Shown piece by piece: positions 11,811 through 23,646 of a stretch of 64,000 nucleotides of DNA. Made by a program: the position numbers and the translations under genes. This DNA is from Phallusia mammillata (lineage: Eukaryota > Chordata > Ascidiacea > Phlebobranchia > Ascidiidae). Below the pieces are notes generated by a model that made no database searches, had not been told where the DNA came from, and saw nothing but the letters and a program-made list of their open reading frames with translations. The stretch lies in NCBI GenBank assembly GCA_003260075.1, contig QLIY01000501.1, positions 23,580 through 87,579 of the forward strand, in the 5' to 3' direction. Each line of letters begins with the position of its first letter. Within the stretch, counting starts at the first letter, position 1.

Positions 11811-11940
11811 CTTAAAACTGTCACCATAGCAAAATCGGAAAATAAAATTACTATTAAACAAACAGCCTGTCAGGCACGTAATTTATTCACTTTCTTTTCT
11901 TTTGGCGTAAATATTGCTAGCTAGTTCAGTTACTTTAAAT

Positions 11941-12368
11941 TAAAAGTTTTCAACCTGTGGTACGCGTACCACTTGTGGTGCGCCGGAGCTTAAGTGGTAC
12001 GCGAACGCGAGTAGCTTCCTGTGAAAGAATTCAAACTCACATCAAAAATTGCAACTCAACTGACCCAACTGAACAGCCTTGATTTTGTGCAAAACCTATG
12101 TCCTTAACATTCTTTACAAAGTGCTAACCTTGTTTCACATGTATGCTTTTAGTCTAGTCAAGAATATAATGCTTATAGTCTAGTAACTTATGTTCCTTGG
12201 ACTGCCCATTTAAACAGGGTTTATGGTACGTAGCGATATTTGAAAAACATGGTCGGTTGGTACGCGATGAGTATAAGGGTGAGAACCATTGCTTCCCCCC
12301 CCCCCCGTAGCGATATTTGAAAAACATGGTCGGTTGGTACGCGATGAGTATAATGGTGAGAACCATTG
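11941..12368. mobile_element. Short, older hAT element
   Basis: The left part reads TTTTCAACCTGTGGTACGCG, and the right end on the minus strand reads CAATGGTTCTCACC with GCGTACC further in. This is the diverged form of ends of the type CAGTGGTTCTCAACCTG. Flanking octamers CTTTAAAT (11933-11940) and CTTTAAGT (12369-12376) match at 7 of 8 positions. No ORF survives. Its right third is duplicated across a C run and so overstates its length. Confidence 0.65.
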
Positions 12369-12371
12369 CTT
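12230..12371. repeat. 65-bp direct duplication linked by C12
   Basis: GTAGCGATATTTGAAAAACA through ACCATTGCTT occurs at 12230-12294 and again at 12307-12371, differing by about one base, with C at 12295-12306 between. This is likely an assembly junction rather than a real tandem repeat. Confidence 0.85.
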
Positions 12372-12376
12372 TAAGT

Positions 12377-13794
12377 TTAAACGGTGCTCTACCTATCTTT
12401 ACGTAGTTCGATGTGTACTGCGGTTGAATTTCTATTTTAAGTAATACAACCAAATCTTATGTATTTTCATAATGTGTGTTCTGCACCTTTTCTCATGGCG
12501 TTTGAAACTATACGCCAACCGGGTTTCTATTTCTGTCGAACCCCATCCACTTTCCAAAAGACGGCTTGGTTGATTAAATGTCAACAGCACAGTACGTTCA
12601 CCCCCCCCCCCCCCAAATAGCCATTTCCAAATTTTGGGAAACCGCTGGAGAAATTTGAAAAAAACACTGCGTTCACCATCTTTCCACCAATTGTGCCCTC
12701 TAATTTGTCGCGCTTTATAACGACTTAAGGATGCACAGCTATTATTGACTAGGTGATAATTTAGTGCAACTGTGCTACGATGGTTTCATCGAGCGAAATA
12801 AACTTAAAAAGCCACAAAACTACTAACCAACATAGAAACGATAAAACGTCACCAGAATTTTGCAAAACTGTTGGAAACTGTTTATTACATTCACGATGTT
12901 TCAAAAAAGTAAGAAAACGTAAAAAAACGTGCGACTAACACAGCAAAGATTTAACTTTTTCAATAAAATTCAACACTATAAAGAAAACAGGTTACTCAAA
13001 TCAATGTGCGTCTGCACTGACTGCAGCAATATGCGATGAACCCAGCAAGGGGTTTATTTGGCACAAAGCAGAAATAAGAACAGATTTTAAAAGGGTTAAT
13101 GGGGTCATCGGTCATATAAGCTGTTTGTAATAGTATTTTTATTTCATTGAACAAATTTACCTATCAACCTGTTTATTCTACTCCGATTTGCAACAAACAA
13201 AAAATCATGAATACTTTACCCAAAATACATTGGTGCAAAGTAGAGAGATGGTTTGAAGGCAAAAAATACTTCAAAACATCCACAAATGCACAACAAAGTG
13301 TTTGAGAAACATAAATTTACATATCAGGTAATATTGTTCATCTGTTATGAACATTTTTCCAGTTCATGATTTTAATTTCACTTATGTGCAAATGATGTTT
13401 AGAACGTGTAATTTGTTTATTTTGAACATATTTTGTAAATATTATTTCTTTGGTCTGCAACAATTACCACTTGTAACGTTTCCAAGCTAAGGAGAACTAA
13501 CAAACAATCTTGAAGGTAACTTTAACCAGAATGTAAAAATAACACTCAAAATGACAGGTGTGTGGAAAAAGTAAAATTGTCTAGCAGTTGAACAGATGCC
13601 AAACCCATTGAGTGGCTTCTTCAAAGTTTATCAGTGGACATGCATGTGGTGTATTGCAAACACAGCACCACATGATACTCTACCATAAAACAACATAACT
13701 TTTAAGGTAGAATATGGGCTGCAGCAGCTTCAAATGCTTTATCAACTCAACTCTTGGCCTGCTTTTCACCACAATATGTTAAAGTGAATAGGCA
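12377..13794. other. DCAF7 3' UTR and intergenic sequence
   Basis: This is AT-rich sequence after the DCAF7 stop. Minus-strand AATAAA occurs at 13416-13421, 13172-13177, 13053-13058 and 12881-12886, so the 3' UTR probably ends somewhere in this range. A C14 run lies at 12601-12614; no duplicated flank was seen there. No gene was recognised. Confidence 0.5.
13416..13421 (-). promoter_or_regulatory. First AATAAA downstream of the DCAF7 stop
   Basis: The plus strand reads TTTATT. It lies about 375 bases past the stop and is the nearest canonical poly(A) signal I found. Confidence 0.35.
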
Positions 13795-16700
13795 TTAAAC
13801 ACGAAGGATTTCTAAAATATTGTTGTAGCATATTGAAATCCAGTCAGGTTGTGCAGCAGCCCATTGTATTTGGTTGATTTCTCCATCTGCAGTGTATGCA
13901 AGTATTGGATCTTCAATAGCTCGAGGCATCTGTTGAATGTCCCATATCAATGCTTGGTGGTCATCACCTAACAAAATACATTTTATAGTGCTGTAATGTC
14001 ATGTAAGTAAAGATTATGCTGGGGCTCACAAGAGCCTGTTTACATGGCCATTTCAACAGTGCTCAATATGTGCTTAACAGTTTATAGTAGGAACAGATAC
14101 AACAGAGGCCACATGGTGGTCTAACATTTGCCAACCTTATTCAGGCATGATCAAGCAGAAAAATGTGGGTACTAAGATAAGCCAGGTTTGTGAAAGAGCT
14201 ATTTATGAGACAAAAGGAGGTGAACACGTTTTTTTAGGTCAAACACTAAAATTGATACATTGTAAAGCATGTTTGCTAACTTGATTCAATTCAGGGGGCT
14301 AGTAGGATAACTTTGAGGGCATAAAGTTTATCCTTGTTAGGACTTAAAGTCAGTTGCCACAACTAGCCTACACTATATATCTATAAGCATTACAACTGTA
14401 AATCCTTTTAACAAGTCATGACTTAAGTGTTTGGAACATCTAAAAAAAACACTAAATAAAACTGAAATCAAAACGTGGTGCTTTTAGGAGTGGGGCAATT
14501 ATAAATCAAATTTCTTCAATATAGCAGCAATTTTCAAAACCATTCTCTTCAATTACTTTATTCTGGTCAGTGATATTTGAGGAGATATTGCACAAAATGT
14601 TTTACAGAGGTCATTTCAATATTGTCACATACCAGCAGTGCAGACATGGCAAGAGGAATGTGGAGCCCATGCAATACCATTCACACAAGCTCGATGATTG
14701 TTAAGTTTGGCCACAGGTGTACATGGAACTCTCACATCAAGTATAATAACCTGCAGAAAAAAAAACAGATTTAAAGCAGGTGTTCGCAGTTCATGCTTCA
14801 GCTAAAAGTACTATCAGCAACTAAAATTATGAATACTTTTATTTTTGTAGCATGTTATGCTCATATGTGAGATCAAAAAATCCAAAATGGTGATAAAATC
14901 AAAAACAGTAGTGAACTAGAAAAGTGGCTTTCTGATATACTTCCATTTTATTTATTCTATACAATATTTACCAATTTACTATATTATACACAATTTTATC
15001 TACATATATGATTGTTTTCGCAAGCAAAAACGAATGGGTCCCCAAACGCGTATTTACGGTAAACCTATGTTGCGGTTATTTTTAGATTCTTAAGAACAAA
15101 TTTTTCACAAATCATTAACTTAACTTTAAAAGTTTTTGTCCGTATTCTTTTTGCATCATTATTGTCATATAATTACAAAAAATCAGTAAAAAAAGAACGG
15201 GGAAAATACTTTCAATTTAATCTCTTGCTTTGACCTTGATATTGTGGTTCAAGTTCAGTTTTTAAACACAAATTTTCCTAGAAAGTGTTATATTAGACAC
15301 TACATATAAAAAGTCGTTTGCTAAAAAGGTATATATACATAACAACTTGTTTTTCACTTAACTTTGTTTCGCAAAAACGACCGTTTAATGACCTTTTGAC
15401 ACTGTTTTTAACAGCATGCAGTCCTTAGTGTTCAACAATACCGTTTAGCCTAATTTATACATGACTTAAGTACTGATTCTTGAATTGATTTGTCAAAAAT
15501 AAAGAAGATACGTTATGACGAAAAATTCTTAACTGTGTTGTAATGCCTACAAGTTGACCTTTAATGACCCGTTGTCATGCGACAGCCAAGCTGAGAACGA
15601 GAATTTCAAGACCATTTATCTCGGCGTTCGAAAAAGTTAAGTTTATTTTTTCATATTTATGTTGATCAACGACGTTTTGCCTGACATAAACAAACCTGAA
15701 GTACGTTTATCGAGTTTAAATTACGTCTTAGGTGTAAAACCTTTGCCAAAGGGGACCCATCATTATTAGTGCCATCAATTCGGATTGTATTTAAATAAAG
15801 CGTGTCAAGTATTTGTATTCATGAATAGTTGAACAACAACAACGTGTAATTCAAATACTATTCAAACTAGAATAGTGGTTTTCCTATATATTGCCAGTTT
15901 ATATATACTACATCATATTTAACGATGTATAACATATACCATTTAGGCGTTTACTATATTTATAATGGATGTATATTTGGCACCTACATTTCATTGGGTC
16001 CCTATATTTTTCCTGGCACTTTATAACATAATTGTTTCTGCAAGCATAATCTAATGGGTCACCACACATATGCATATGCGATTTGGTAACAGTAAAAATA
16101 GGGCACAATCATTGTTAAACTGAAATAGTGGTTTTCCTATATATTCCATTTTACAGAAACTGTGCCATGTTATAACATAATTGTTTTTGCAAGCAAAAAC
16201 CAATGGGTCCCCACGTTCACATATATTTTGAATTCGTAACAGGATGAATGGCACATGCATATGGTAGGTAAGAATTTGGGGACAATGCAAAGCTCCAGAC
16301 AACAGAGGTAAGCGTCGACTTTTCACGGTTTCATTTCCGTCAGCGATCATTGTCTCGCGGCGTGCGGATGTTGTTAGATAAAGATATGGCGCCGATCAGG
16401 ACAGGAGGGGCCTGTCGTTAACCGCCATAAGACGCAAAACTGCGTGCTACAACAATTGCATAACTAACGTTTTTAAATGATCAACAAACATATCTTTATT
16501 GCACAGTGCAAAAAGACTGCCTGATAGCATGTCCAGTTATGCACGAGGCTGAGATACTCGCTTTCAGTGGGCAAGTTTGCGCTTTTCGCACCCAATTGGG
16601 CTTTTTTTCGACATGGAGTTGTGCGTTGTTTTCACAAAGTGGAATATGGATGAGTTCAACTAAGTCACGTTACACAGGTGTAACAAATCGTGCTGCGTTG

Positions 16701-19700
16701 CCGCTCTGCGTTTCGAAACACGAATAAGTTGACCTACATTAACGTTTACAGCGCAATATAACTAACATCGTAATTCCAACCAGTGGGAAAATGGTCAAGT
16801 GACGACTGCGTTCATGCGTGAAGCAGAGGCATTTTTTCCATGTGCCACTATCGTCAATCACTCCCAATGTGTCAGCTGTGCACTGAGCGAGCAAAAATTT
16901 GACAGAAGACAGCATGTAAAAACATATTTGGGGCTGTAATTACTGAGACGATTGCAATGACATTTTTAACAGCCAACAAGGAGCACCCTATCCACAGCTG
17001 TTTAAAATTTCAGCAGGTTAAGTCTTGTATTTCTGACCTCATTAACATGTGAACAAACAAACAAATATTTGGGGGTAAAGGGGTGAAAATGGATATATAC
17101 AACTTCAAGTTACAAAATACTTTAAAATACGCTGCAATGTACCAATCAAAAAAGTATGAAACTCCAGAATCATCTGCTTTAGCAAGTATAGTCGCTTTAA
17201 AAAAATTCACGTTTTGGGGGTGAACCGAGGGATCAAACGGGGTCAAAATTCACATGGACCATCTTTGGACCAATATCTGTAAATTGTGTGTAAATTTGAA
17301 AAAGTTTGAACCATTCTTTCTTGACCAAAACGAAAAACGTGGGAACAAATCCGCGTTGGATGGAAAAAAAGAAACAAATATTTTGACAAAAACAATATGT
17401 GTCCCCTTGAGGGAAGGGGGCCCATAATAAACCCAAGCATGTATTTGTATTCATGAATACTTACATGCTTTGCTAATTAATAGTTTCCGTTATTTGCACA
17501 AACAAATTGTTCAATTGTTGTAAGAAGCAAACAGTTCGAATGCACCGATTCAGGTATTTGTAGTTGTGGAAAATAAAGGAAACTACCCCGAAACTAAAAG
17601 AGTAGTCGAACAAAAAGTAATGTCTGGGTTTATGAATTGCAAATTAATTTGTAAAACTTTAAACCAACGAGCTTTGTTTTGCCACATTAGCTTGACTGAT
17701 TCAAATCTCCGTCATAAAAAAATTCCCAAATTTACATATGATTGCTTCCAAAATATCCCTCACCTGTCATCTGCTGCGAACAACCTAATGTTGCAACCTT
17801 TGTGACACAATTGCATTTATGTAACGCAACAATCAAAGTTCTATGTGTCATTGTTTCGTGACATAAACAAAAACTTGTCAAATCATGTCACATTCATTGC
17901 CAAATCAAATTTTATTCGGATCGCTTTGGCAAATATATGTGGCAACAAATTCTTGACTACTCCTAGTCTGAAAGTTATTGACAATTCGAATTGTATAAGT
18001 AAAAATATAGTTATGTATTCGATTTTACGAATTGTTACATTGCTGAAGGCCGACAACAATTCGAATTGTATTCGTAAAAAATTATGGTGTATTTGAATTT
18101 GCAAATTCTTAGGTTGGCAAGGACCTACAACAATTCGAATTGTATTCGAATGAATTTACTCAAGCTTTTGTATTCGTGAATTGTTTATTCAAAAGTTAAC
18201 ATCAAAAAATTGTATTCATGCACTGTCGAACGAAAACCAAACTCATTTGAATGCAGTGTGATGCCGGCAAAACCTGTATTCGAATACGAATGACGAAAAG
18301 TGTCTGGTTGGGAACAGATGGAATATTTTACTATTTATATTTTATAACATTCTGTGCATACAGTACAGGAAATATGAGGTATAAAACCATGAATCATACC
18401 TCCATGCCGTCCATAGCCATTGTTGCAAGGTAATTCGGATCCTGTTTGTTCCAACACAACCGCAAAAGGGGTTGATGGTTCTGGTCCTTATTAAAACAAA
18501 CAAGTCGAAGATTTTGTTAAGACAATCAAATATTCATTGTTGTGCTTTTTATGATTCAGGTACATATAATGTGTTTGTTGGTAAAAATGAGAAAGCACAA
18601 GCTTTATCTAAATCTGTGGTTTTAATATTTGATCTAAAATGTTTGCATGACAAAATTTACCTCATAAATGATAGTTGAATGTTCAAGATGACGAAGGTCA
18701 AACATGCGAACAGACCCATCAGCACCAACAGATGCAAACATGTCTCGACCTCCACCAGCACGACTGAAAGCTATGTCATATACCTACAAACAAAATAGCT
18801 GCAGCTAACACTAGAGCTTTATATATCTTCTATATATATATATTTTTTTAACAAGCAAAATTTATCATGAGACCTGGAAGCAAGTTTTGGCCAGCTAAAA
18901 TATAGCATTAACCAGTGATTGGATTACATTTGGTGTGGGAATTTTTATATTGGATGTAGATAAAAGTGTAGCATGTAAACATGGCACAGCAAATGAAGTC
19001 AATAAAAAAACAGTGATTCTGAAAATGATGTCAATATGACTGATGGATTATATCATCTGTTTAAGTGCAATAAATACAAACAAATAAAAAACTATACCTC
19101 TTTGTCATGGGCGATTAACTGAGTTTTGACATGACCTGACACCACATTTACTCTGCCCAGAACTTGACCTGTTTCTAGTCCCCATATTGTACATGTGGTG
19201 TCTATGCTGCTGGTACCTAAATGGTGAAAGTAAAGCAAACAATTTTTAAAAAGTTACTGTCTTAACGTTTGGGTGTTTAAAGTAGCAAATGGAATCTGAA
19301 AAACTTGCAAACCGACTACCACATCAGCAAAAAGAAACCATATTACTTTATTTACAACATCTGGACATGGCCAATAAGTTAACAAAATGTACTGAAACCA
19401 GTTCTGTGTACAGACAGCAGTAATCACACAATATCATTCCCTTTTTAGCTCTTTGCAGGAGTTTTTGCATAACAAAAGGTAAATGCATATATATATATAT
19501 ATATATAATAAATACAACGAGTAGAGAGGATCAAACAAAACAAACTGGGCAGTTAAGTTAAAAAGCTATTCATGATTGTTACTTGCAGTTCTTGCATCAA
19601 GCTGCAAAAGGTAATATATGACTTGAATTCATTCAAAATATTTTTTTAAACTGCCAGTTATTCTAGTAAGAACATTCAAGGTCTTCTGTAGCACGCATTA

Positions 19701-22700
19701 GGCATGAAACAGCTTACAACCTAAATCTGTTTTGACAAAAAACCAGAAGGGTGGCTTAGCACATTTTGTCGTTGCATTTACACTATAACCTATTTTAAAA
19801 CACAAATATATTTTCTATGCTTATTTCGTATTGGATCCCGTATTGCCATAGTCTTTTATAACCTTAGTTGTTTCTGCAGGCAGAAACTCATGGGTCCCCC
19901 CTTTTATAACCTTAGTTGTTTCTGCAGGCAGAAACTCATGGGTCCCCATCCCCACACATGTAAAGTTAAAAATAGTGCATTTCAACAGATAACCATAGTC
20001 CACATGCTACCCGAATTTTAGCCAATTACGACATTGTTTTGTAAACTTACCCATTTTAGGAGGCTAGTAGGGTAACTAATGGGGTTTTACACTGAACTAA
20101 AAAATATGAAACCTCAATGACTCGATCAATAGTACTGCAAAATTTCAGCCCAATCTGCCTATGTTTAAAATTTTGACCACGAGAGATGTTTTAAGCAATA
20201 ACCGTTAATGCTTCTGACATCATAACATAGGGCTGTTAACAACCCCCTAACTGCCATGGTGCAAAAACATTCACCAAGCAACCCACAAAGTCACAAACGA
20301 GTAACATACAACTGCTTGCCCTTGTAACACTATTGCACCACAGAAATGTTTCATTTGTGGTGCCCAGTAACATACAAATACATTTTACACTTTGGGGGCT
20401 TGTGGGGTAAATGTTCGGGCTACAGGGCTGAACACAACAATCGACACCTATAAATGGCATACTCTACAAGCTATCCAAATTTCAGCCAATTCTGACACTG
20501 TTTACAAACTCACCCATTTTAGGGGGCTAGCAGGATAAATACTGGGGTTATCAACAAAAGTGGGATGCATATATACATACCTATATCTATCATCTGTGTA
20601 AGTTTCAGCCAAATTAAACAAACATTTCATGGCAAAACAAGTCGGACAAACTTTGGGAAGAAAAATAACCATTTAAGGGGGCTAGCGGGGTAAATACTGG
20701 GGTTATCACCAAAAACGAAGTGGTATGCACATCTACATAACTATACCAGCAGTGTAAATTTCATCCAAATCCATTAAACATTTGGTGGAAAAATGAGTCG
20801 GACAAACTTTGGGAAGAAAAAAAACAAAAGAAAAACAAATTCGAGTAAAATCAATATGTGTACCCTTCAGGGAAGGGGGCCCATAAAAATATCAGGAATT
20901 CCAATATATATATATATATATATTGGCGTAGAGTACGGGGGTGCGGGGGTGCCGCGCACCTCCGGCCTTAACCTTTGTATAACGTCAAAATCGCATCTTT
21001 GTTCAAGTTACGTCGGTTTANGGTGCCGCACACCCCCGGCCTTAACCTTTGTATAACGTCAAAATCGCATCTTTGTTCAGGTTACGTCGGTTTAATTAAA
21101 ACGTGTTTCCAGCTAAACAAATGCGCTTGCATTCACGCCATTGATCGAACAGACATTGGCTGAAACGTAACAATTGTAATTGTTTCGCAATAAATGGGCA
21201 TTTTATGGCAACATAAATATTACTCATAGACCAACGTTTTAGTATTATTTGTCGCAATAACTCTCTGCAATAAAAAATAAATATTACAATAGTTAACATA
21301 TTAATTCCTAAGCCGAGTTTAATGTCCGTCTGCAAAGCTCTGCAACGGCCTAAACTTGTTCCAAGGTGTCCTAAGTTTAAGCGTCAACAATACATAGTCG
21401 GCTATATTTAAAACGTGAATTGCTTTACTTTTATTTCCCGCCGTAACACGTTACTTTAAACTTAATCGTTGTTAAAGCGGCTGATTCGGCAAATCGTCCT
21501 TTCGTTACATCAGAGACGCACTGNTATTTGCCAATTAATGTGATAGAAACTACATGCTAAAGCACGTAAAAGATGTCGTCATTTGGTCTCATACGGTACA
21601 GATACTGTACATGTATAGGCCTCATTTTTGGAAGATCAAACGGCGCACCCCCGGTATTTTTTAAAACTCTACGCCTATGTATATATATATACTCTACAAA
21701 AACAGACAGGGGTAGACAACATACCCAACAAATTTGGTTCAACTTCATTCCAGTCAAAGGCAGTCAATGGTGCACAGAAGTCCGAGTTCTTGTTGTTGTT
21801 AAGCAGACATTCTAGCCGAGTCTCTGTGTCACTGACCTGCAATATAACACATTGCATTGTACCACCTATGATGTCACTGAAAGCTTAATCTTGACATTTT
21901 CCCACTGCTAGCTAAGGTCTATGTTTTGACTTAGTTATGGCTTAATGCAATGCTTTTTACTTTATTGGCACAAAACTAGATTTAAAACTGTATAGGCACA
22001 ACACAAGTTAAAATTTTGTATGTATGGCTTCACGGGGGTGCACAACCTTTTCGCTTCAACAACAGCCGCCGAATTGTCTTCATATTTTTTGTTTATACTG
22101 ATGTGAAGAAATAGGATTTATCTTTTAATGTCCTATGTATTCTGAACTGTTTATACCATCACATTCTGTATTGTTACATTGATTGCCTGTTCATTTATAT
22201 AACTGTTTGCAAATAGTAGGCATACAAAAAGCTTGCGACTACTGGGCTGGTATAATATTTTGAAACTAAAACGATTTTATAAATTTTTCAAAATAAATGC
22301 CTAGCAAAAGAGTTTTAATCAATTCACAGTCAACAGTACATATATTTTAACACATGTTTATTGTCACATAAATCCATCACCACGGCTGAGGTTGTGCATG
22401 TCTGCCTTACCATAAAACTATTATCATAATATGTGACACATAAATTTTGGTTAATACCTACCACTCGCCATAAACGCAAATAATCTCCACTTGTTGCAAG
22501 AAGATCTGGATATAAACCTTTGGCATCAGGAATCCACATAATTTTTGTACATGGATATGGATGATCAAACATACTTCGAGCCCGAAATTCTGACTGTTCC
22601 TCATCAAGTCCCACTATCTGAAAATTTTAGTCTGTACTGTTATACATTAACAAAAACTAGAAATTTTGGACAGTTAAAATATATACATTAAAGAATTTTA

Positions 22701-22886
22701 CAATGCACCGCCACATGTATATATATTTATATATATATATACCTGAACTTTGTTATTGTACTCTTCAATAAAGCTGCCAATTGCAAGTCGAAATTTCTTG
22801 TCATGCCGCACACTCCAGTTCATTGCATATATTGTCCATAGTGCTTCATATTTGTAAATTTCCTTGCGTTTTGGTGCTCCTGCCAT
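13795..22886 (-). CDS. DCAF7: DDB1- and CUL4-associated factor 7 (WDR68, WD40 scaffold), 8 exons
   Basis: Exons in transcript order: 22743-22886, 22462-22617, 21725-21836, 19098-19216, 18661-18783, 18400-18486, 14633-14750, 13795-13967. They join to 1,032 nt (343 aa; human is 342) with compatible phases. The start [17 protein letters not shown] aligns base-for-base in length with the vertebrate N-terminus, so I preferred it over an in-frame Met five codons upstream. Diagnostic stretches are [79 protein letters not shown] and the C-terminal NNILEILRV before TAA. The protein is a WD40 propeller with no enzyme activity. In other animals it binds DYRK1A/HIPK2 kinases and MAP3K1 and acts as a CUL4-DDB1 substrate receptor, in nucleus and cytoplasm. 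Introns between exons 6-7 and 3-4 are swollen by repeats. Splice sites are GT-AG throughout, with an unusual AAG acceptor before exon 6. Confidence 0.96.
14932..15057. repeat. Hairpin-bearing dispersed repeat, copy 1
   Basis: It begins AAGTGGCTTTCTGATATA and ends GTTTTCGCAAGCAAAAAC (15014-15031), followed by GAATGGGTCCCC. The end hairpin and the ATGGGTCCCC tail are shared with copies at 16.0, 16.2 and 19.9 kb. It lies in the DCAF7 intron between exons 6 and 7. Confidence 0.65.
15871..16290. repeat. Hairpin-bearing dispersed repeat, two tandem units of about 252 bp
   Basis: AATAGTGGTTTTCCTATATA starts at 15871 and again at 16123. Each unit ends in a hairpin (16034-16051 imperfect; GTTTTTGCAAGCAAAAAC at 16183-16200 perfect) followed by ATGGGTCACC or ATGGGTCCCC. 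No coding capacity was seen. Confidence 0.7.
17000..17430. repeat. Dispersed repeat family B, copy 1
   Basis: The right end ATATGTGTCCCCTTGAGGGA, then AGGGGGCCCATAA (about 17395-17428), is shared with the repeat ending at 20888. Its interior contains GGGGGT and GGGGTCAAAAT blocks but no ORF with recognisable homology. Confidence 0.5.
17982..18142. repeat. Minisatellite (~75 bp period) with perfect 12-bp palindrome
   Basis: CAATTCGAATTG occurs at 17982-17993, 18057-18068 and 18131-18142, with spacings of 75 and 74 bases. Similar neighbouring text precedes the second and third copies (GGC or GGAC, then YGACAA/CTACAA). It is intronic in DCAF7. Confidence 0.75.
19853..19947. repeat. Two 47-bp copies of the hairpin repeat end, joined by C6
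   Basis: CTTTTATAACCTTAGTTGTT and the following hairpin GTTTCTGCAGGCAGAAAC (19870-19887 and 19918-19935), then TCATGGGTCCCC, are present twice in direct orientation. The hairpin arms are 8 bp and perfectly complementary around a 2-base centre. Confidence 0.75.
20020..20888. repeat. Dispersed repeat family B, copy 2, with internal tandem units
   Basis: TTAGGAGGCTAGTAGGGTAA, TTAGGGGGCTAGCAGGATAA and TTAAGGGGGCTAGCGGGGTA recur (about 20056, 20518, 20674). GTCGGACAAACTTTGGGAAG occurs twice (20641 and 20797). The right end AGGGAAGGGGGCCCATAA is shared with the 17.4-kb copy. A similar fragment (GGGGGCTAGTAGGATAACTT) lies near 14,295. Confidence 0.6.
20925..21675. mobile_element. Non-autonomous inverted-repeat element in a DCAF7 intron
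   Basis: The ends read GGCGTAGAGT at 20925-20934 and its exact complement at 21666-21675. CGGGGGTGCG lies just inside both ends in inverted orientation. The element sits between TATATA runs, so the target duplication cannot be read. It is 751 bp with no coding capacity. It lies between DCAF7 exons 3 and 4, its right end about 50 bases from the exon 3 donor. Confidence 0.7.
20948..21094. repeat. 73-bp direct duplication around an N
   Basis: GGTGCCGCGCACCTCCGGCC through GTCGGTTTA (20948-21020) recurs at 21022-21094 with a few substitutions, separated by a single N at 21021. A second N lies at 21524 without a duplicated flank. Confidence 0.8.
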
Positions 22887-23646
22887 ATTGTGATTTTGCA
22901 TTCACAGGATACGGTGTGACACAACTTTTCTTCACAACCAAACCAACAATTTGGTATGACTACATAAACATATTAAATGGTACAGCCAAGTAAAACTAGA
23001 ACAGGGAAGCTATATTTATATATTGAGGTTAGTGGAACTGGAATATATTTAAATAACAAACATGCTTGTTTGCACAAACCAGACCAGACGTATGAGGCAG
23101 ATATTTGGCTAGGCTCAAAAGCATGTTAACATACAAAATATAGCAAATTTGGCTTCTCTTCATTAAAGGTAATAAAGCAATGTTTAAACAGAAACTTCGA
23201 AATTAAAAAAAAGAAAAAAGTTCGAACAGTAAATTTAAGTACCGGATATAAAACTTACTGGCGGTGAAAAGTCAATTATTACACAATTCAATAGAAATTA
23301 AGTTTAAATTGTTGCAGGGCTCCAGGTTAACATGAAAACAAAAAAGTTTCGACTCCACCGCCACTCCAAGCAATCAAGCTTTTTAACTTCGAAAATCCCC
23401 TTCTCTAGTTTAAACGGTTTCTGATTGGCTTATTTTCACCATCCTTTTCAAATATTTGCAGGCAAACCAGTAAACCACATTTTATTCACGAACTGTTCAG
23501 CTTAATCAGATTTTAAATGTAAAATTAAAGTAAAATTAAAACAAAATAGGTTGGTGTAATTGTGTAAAGTCAAACAAGCAGAGACATCTTACGATCTCAT
23601 AGAGATAGATTTTTTTTAGAAGCTGACTGCAGCCGCCACTGTACAG
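22887..23646. other. DCAF7 upstream flank
   Basis: This is presumed 5' UTR and promoter of the minus-strand DCAF7 gene, since the start codon is at 22884-22886. The text is AT-rich. No TATA box, tRNA or second gene start could be assigned. Confidence 0.35.
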
